Source: Thermoprotei archaeon
Lineage (GTDB): Archaea > Thermoproteota > Thermoprotei > Thermoproteales > B15-G16
Assembly (NCBI GenBank): GCA_003649205.1
Contig: QMRC01000003.1
Coordinates: 145,048-209,047, forward strand
Length of the DNA stretch: 64,000 nucleotides
Direction of reading: 5' to 3'
Shown: in pieces, positions 61,097 through 64,000 of the stretch
How the letters are laid out: each line of letters begins with the position of its first letter
Position numbering within the stretch: the stretch's first letter is position 1
The notes under the pieces: model-generated
Told to the model about the DNA's origin: nothing
The model's database searches: none
Seen by the model: only the letters and a program-made list of their open reading frames with translations
Position numbers and translations under genes: made by a program

Positions 61097-63157
61097 CTAA
61101 CCAGCGCTAGCAACCTCAGAATACAGTATACCATACCACTCCATGTAGTATTTATTAGCTATCTCCATGAAGTTTATGTCACTAAACCTATCTGGGTACA
61201 TCTTACACGCTAACCACAGCACGAATAAGGTTAAATCTGGGCCCCAATGCTCGTAGTAAGGCTCCTTGTACACTCTACCCTCTTTAACCGCCTTAACGAC
61301 ACTCCACTTAGGATCCTTGAGGAGATCCTCAGGACCGTACTTAGCCCACCACCAAATCACTATCATATCTGGATTCCACTTAACAATACGCTCAAAGTCA
61401 ACAGTTACATAGCTCTTGTCTGGAAACTCCTTTGCTGCAACATTTACACCACCAGCGAGAACAATAGCATCATTCATGGTACCTCTACCACCTTGAACTC
61501 TAGTAGGCTTACTCCATAGATACAGCACACGTACTCTCTTCTCAGATGGTATGTCCTTTATCCTCTCTCGAACTAACATCAGTAGGTTATCCATATCGTT
61601 AATGATCTTCTTGACCCTATCGACCACACCATACAGCACACCTAAACACCATAGCAACCTCCTGACATCATCGTAACTATAGAGATGAACTTTCACAACT
61701 GGAATACCGAGCTTCTCAATCTGCTCAACAACACTTGGCTTATATGGCCAAATTATGACGACGTCAGGTCTCAACATCTCAAGCACCTCTATGTTCACCT
61801 TAAACGAGGAGCCTGGACTAGGTATGTCCTTGATCTTGGGATACACCTTCAGCAGTACAGGATTCTTCTTAGCATACTTCGACACACCAACGAGTCTATC
61901 CATAACACCTAGAGCTAGGTCAGAGAGGTACGATATCAAGTCAACTACTTTCTTCACCTTTCTCGGTACCTTAACCACATTACCCAATGGATCGACAATT
62001 TCCTTCCACTCAATACTGTACGCAGCAAATGCCTGCTTAGGTATATCAATACCGTAGAAGTGCTCGAGCAGATACTCCATATCACCCCTCCAGTCGACTT
62101 CCCTATACACGTCCGGGTACAGGAGCTTCGCAATGTACTCTCTACCAATGATGTCTCTCGGACCCCAATCAAGAACTCCACCAATGCTACCCCAGCAAGG
62201 AACTACGTAGATTCTACCACTCTTGTAAGCCTTGAGAACATGCCACCTAGTATCACTAGCAACCTTATCCAGTACCTTCTGTACGTACTTCACAGATGAG
62301 GTAATGAATACTACATCTGGATCCCACTTCACTAAAGTCTCGAAATCAACCTTAGGCCACTTCTTATTTGGGAACTCATGTAATGCCACATTGACAGCAC
62401 CTATATCCTCTACAGCTCTACCCCACGAAGCATTTGCATAGAGCGAAAGAGCACCACCCTTGAGAACACTCGAACCACTGATGAAAACAACTTTAAGTCT
62501 CTTACTCTCAGGTACCTTTGCACCAAGCTCCTTCAACTTACCGTACCTAGTCTTGATGAACTCAATAAGCTTCTTAGCCTTCTCCTCAGCACCAAGTACC
62601 TTACCCAAGATCTCAATTGCCTTTATCTCATCTTCGATACCTCTAATGAAGAGACCAATGACAGGTATCCCCATTTGCTCAAGTTTCTTAATAATCTCAT
62701 CAGCCTTACCATAGCCGAAGTCCATAATTACGACATCTGGCTTCAGAGAAGCTATAGCCTCAACATTGACACCTCTAAATATGCTTCCAACCTTAGGTAG
62801 GTCCCTGACTTCAGGGGGTAGGTACTCATCGTAAGGTACGTAGCTACCAACACCAACAATAGTATTAGCCTTACCGAGAGCTACAATTACCTCAGCCCAG
62901 TATGACTGAAGAACTACAACCCTCTCAGCAGGTTTAGCTAACTCAATAGTCTTCCCTCTAAAGTCCTTAATCACAATAGCTGGTTTAGTAGGTTTGGTAG
63001 GTTTAGTGGGTGGTGGAGGTGCTGTAGGTTTAGATGGTCTAGCGCTATAGTAGAGATATGTAGTGATTACAGCTGCTACAATTGCTACAATTACTACCAC
63101 TAGGATTGTAACCAGAACCCACTTACTGATACCTACTTGCGACCTCATTAGACTCAC
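61097..63157 (-). CDS. Tandem-domain metal-chelate binding protein (two BtuF/FecB domains)
   Basis: 686 aa, about twice the usual length. After an N-terminal anchor (WVLVTILVVVIVAIVAAVIT) and a Pro/Thr/Lys linker come two periplasmic-binding domains. Domain 1 (about 60-370): ERVVVLQSYWAEVIVALGKA, IASLKPDVVIMDFGYGKAD, ALHEFPNKKWPKVDFETLV. Domain 2 (about 375-670): VVDLISYLSDLALGVMDRLV, LEMLRPDVVIIWPYKPS, AAKEFPDKSYVTVDFERIV. The paired phrases show a tandem duplication. It may bind two ligands or pass one along. ATG at 63157. Confidence 0.85.
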   Translation of the reverse strand: MSLMRSQVGISKWVLVTILVVVIVAIVAAVITTYLYYSARPSKPTAPPPPTKPTKPTKPAIVIKDFRGKTIELAKPAERVVVLQSYWAEVIVALGKANTIVGVGSYVPYDEYLPPEVRDLPKVGSIFRGVNVEAIASLKPDVVIMDFGYGKADEIIKKLEQMGIPVIGLFIRGIEDEIKAIEILGKVLGAEEKAKKLIEFIKTRYGKLKELGAKVPESKRLKVVFISGSSVLKGGALSLYANASWGRAVEDIGAVNVALHEFPNKKWPKVDFETLVKWDPDVVFITSSVKYVQKVLDKVASDTRWHVLKAYKSGRIYVVPCWGSIGGVLDWGPRDIIGREYIAKLLYPDVYREVDWRGDMEYLLEHFYGIDIPKQAFAAYSIEWKEIVDPLGNVVKVPRKVKKVVDLISYLSDLALGVMDRLVGVSKYAKKNPVLLKVYPKIKDIPSPGSSFKVNIEVLEMLRPDVVIIWPYKPSVVEQIEKLGIPVVKVHLYSYDDVRRLLWCLGVLYGVVDRVKKIINDMDNLLMLVRERIKDIPSEKRVRVLYLWSKPTRVQGGRGTMNDAIVLAGGVNVAAKEFPDKSYVTVDFERIVKWNPDMIVIWWWAKYGPEDLLKDPKWSVVKAVKEGRVYKEPYYEHWGPDLTLFVLWLACKMYPDRFSDINFMEIANKYYMEWYGILYSEVASAG

Positions 63158-63379
63158 CCAAATTCAAGCTGTGTTAATACTAACTTCAATATTTTTTAAT
63201 ACTTTCAGTATGAGTGCACTACGGTAATGGTAGTACCATAGCTGGGGACATGGTTCCAGAGGCACTATTAAGTACCTTACTTGAGCTTGGTACTGTGCGT
63301 CCTTGCTTAAGTCACATATAGTGAATGAGTTACTTCTTCATCTGAGAAAGACACTAAATCACTACTGAGTACTCATGTG

Positions 63380-63799
63380 TCATGGCTTGACCTGCGGGTA
63401 TAGGTCCACTAGCTTCTTAACCCTCTCATAGACGTAGTGAGCCATGTACAATGCCTCTTCTGCGTCCTCACGATCATACAGAGCTTCTGGTGGAAGTCCG
63501 GACTCTTCATCACCGTACATACTTGGTTCCTTCTCTCTACGTAATCTCCTTGAGTATCTGGCCATAGTTGGTATATCACGACGAAACCATTCAGGGAATC
63601 TATCGGCTTCTCTCCTCAGTATTGGTCCAACATCGTGCCAACGAGGAGGCTCTACACCAACTAATCTTAGTGCTGCTTTGAGCAACAGCTCGACAGCCTC
63701 TTGACATTGCCTCACTACATAGGGGTAGTTCCCTCTTTCAAGAGCTTCTCTAGCATGGTGAATCCTCTCCTCAGCTTGTCTCACGTAGGATAGTGCCAT
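63380..63799 (-). CDS. HEPN domain protein
   Basis: 139 aa. AEERIHHAREALERGNYPYV and RQCQEAVELLLKAALRLVGV are the paired helices of HEPN proteins. The Rx4-6H RNase motif is not evident. RREKEPSMYGDEESGLPP and AEEALYMAHYVYERVKKLVD complete the fold. It lies 11 bases downstream of an MNT nucleotidyltransferase gene, the usual MNT-HEPN toxin-antitoxin order in archaea. The partner (MNT) typically neutralises HEPN by adding nucleotides. Confidence 0.85.
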   Translation of the reverse strand: MALSYVRQAEERIHHAREALERGNYPYVVRQCQEAVELLLKAALRLVGVEPPRWHDVGPILRREADRFPEWFRRDIPTMARYSRRLRREKEPSMYGDEESGLPPEALYDREDAEEALYMAHYVYERVKKLVDLYPQVKP

Positions 63800-63810
63800 C
63801 TCTGTATTCC

Positions 63811-64000
63811 TCAGATCTCAATCACCTCACCAAACCTATAATCACGCTTCAACCTCCAGTACCATAACTTACCAAATCTCACTCTCTCAGCACCGAGCTC
63901 CTCCAATCTCCTCCTCAAATTCTCGAGGATATTCCTGAAGAAGTCATCCCTATCATACAGCAACACAGCATCCTCAACAAGATCTAGGTACAGAGGTACA
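63811..64000 (-). CDS. MNT-type nucleotidyltransferase, C-terminal part (cut by window edge)
   Basis: The minus-strand frame is open from the window end to TGA at 63811-63813. It reads PLYLDLVEDAVLLYDRDDFF, then LRRRLEELGAERVRFGKLWY and a final DYRFGEVIEI, the C-terminus of minimal nucleotidyltransferases paired with HEPN. The catalytic GS and D motifs lie beyond the window. Confidence 0.8.
   Translation of the reverse strand, partial: VPLYLDLVEDAVLLYDRDDFFRNILENLRRRLEELGAERVRFGKLWYWRLKRDYRFGEVIEI

Noticed and set aside
63158..63379. Possible C/D box RNA (CTGA elements near 63340 and 63365)
   Set aside because: No good box C and the spacers do not fit; nothing else was seen in this gap.
1..64000. 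CRISPR arrays, insertion sequences, rRNA operons
   Set aside because: No regularly spaced repeats, transposase motifs or rRNA sequence were seen.

Overview
The window looks like part of a thermophilic archaeal chromosome, most likely Thermoproteota (Crenarchaeota). The markers are archaeal or shared with eukaryotes: ribosomal protein L38e, TiaS, Tsr3 (DUF367), TmcA, a KH-less beta-CASP nuclease, an archaeal RNase P RNA far richer in G+C than the surrounding genes, C/D box guide RNAs, a histidine tRNA with an encoded G-1:C73 pair, GAGGTG-type ribosome binding sites, and TATA-like TTTTTATA or TTTAAATA boxes about 25-30 bases before many starts. I cannot name the genus.

Layout. 1-1334 is a perfect palindrome carrying two copies of tRNA-His and of a small gene pair; this looks like a fold-back at a contig end. 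1432-7292 holds an amidohydrolase (SAH/MTA deaminase type), glmS, a GlmU-like nucleotidyltransferase, a cyclophilin-like protein and a sugar isomerase. 7266-21802 is rich in carbohydrate ABC transport. One full UgpABCE-like set is followed by a glycerophosphodiesterase and an iron alcohol dehydrogenase. A second set lacks its ATPase, and one permease is truncated. An MFS transporter and an MgtC/DUF4010 membrane protein lie between them. 22077-37669 is mostly core RNA and nucleotide metabolism: two radical SAM proteins, an ASCH protein beside TmcA, an MtrA-like/ThyA fusion, an NCS2 permease, a PK-C-like protein, MBL-fold enzymes, L38e, TiaS, Tsr3 and rnpB.

37764-52406 is the least ordinary stretch. 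It has an archaemetzincin-like protein that has lost its catalytic glutamate, a five-gene overlapping operon (ABC exporter, membrane protein, membrane-bound HTH protein, large helicase), a CPBP protease, a decayed membrane-protein gene, a zinc-ribbon membrane protein, an M14-carboxypeptidase-like protein without its zinc ligands, several orphans, a guide RNA and a second MBL-fold protein.

52474-63157 is a tetrapyrrole/metal locus. CobN is split into two translationally coupled genes and is followed by a ChlI-ChlD fusion. Converging on these is an operon for a BtuCDF/FecBCD-type importer whose binding protein carries two tandem domains, plus a gate-domain permease split into two overlapping frames. 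The window ends in an MNT/HEPN toxin-antitoxin type pair.

Four C/D box sRNA candidates (21964, 28662, 30390, 51470) share a layout of two guides of about 12 nt. One guide matches the conserved GAUAGCUGGUU segment of 23S rRNA. All identifications are from reading the sequence; no database search was run.
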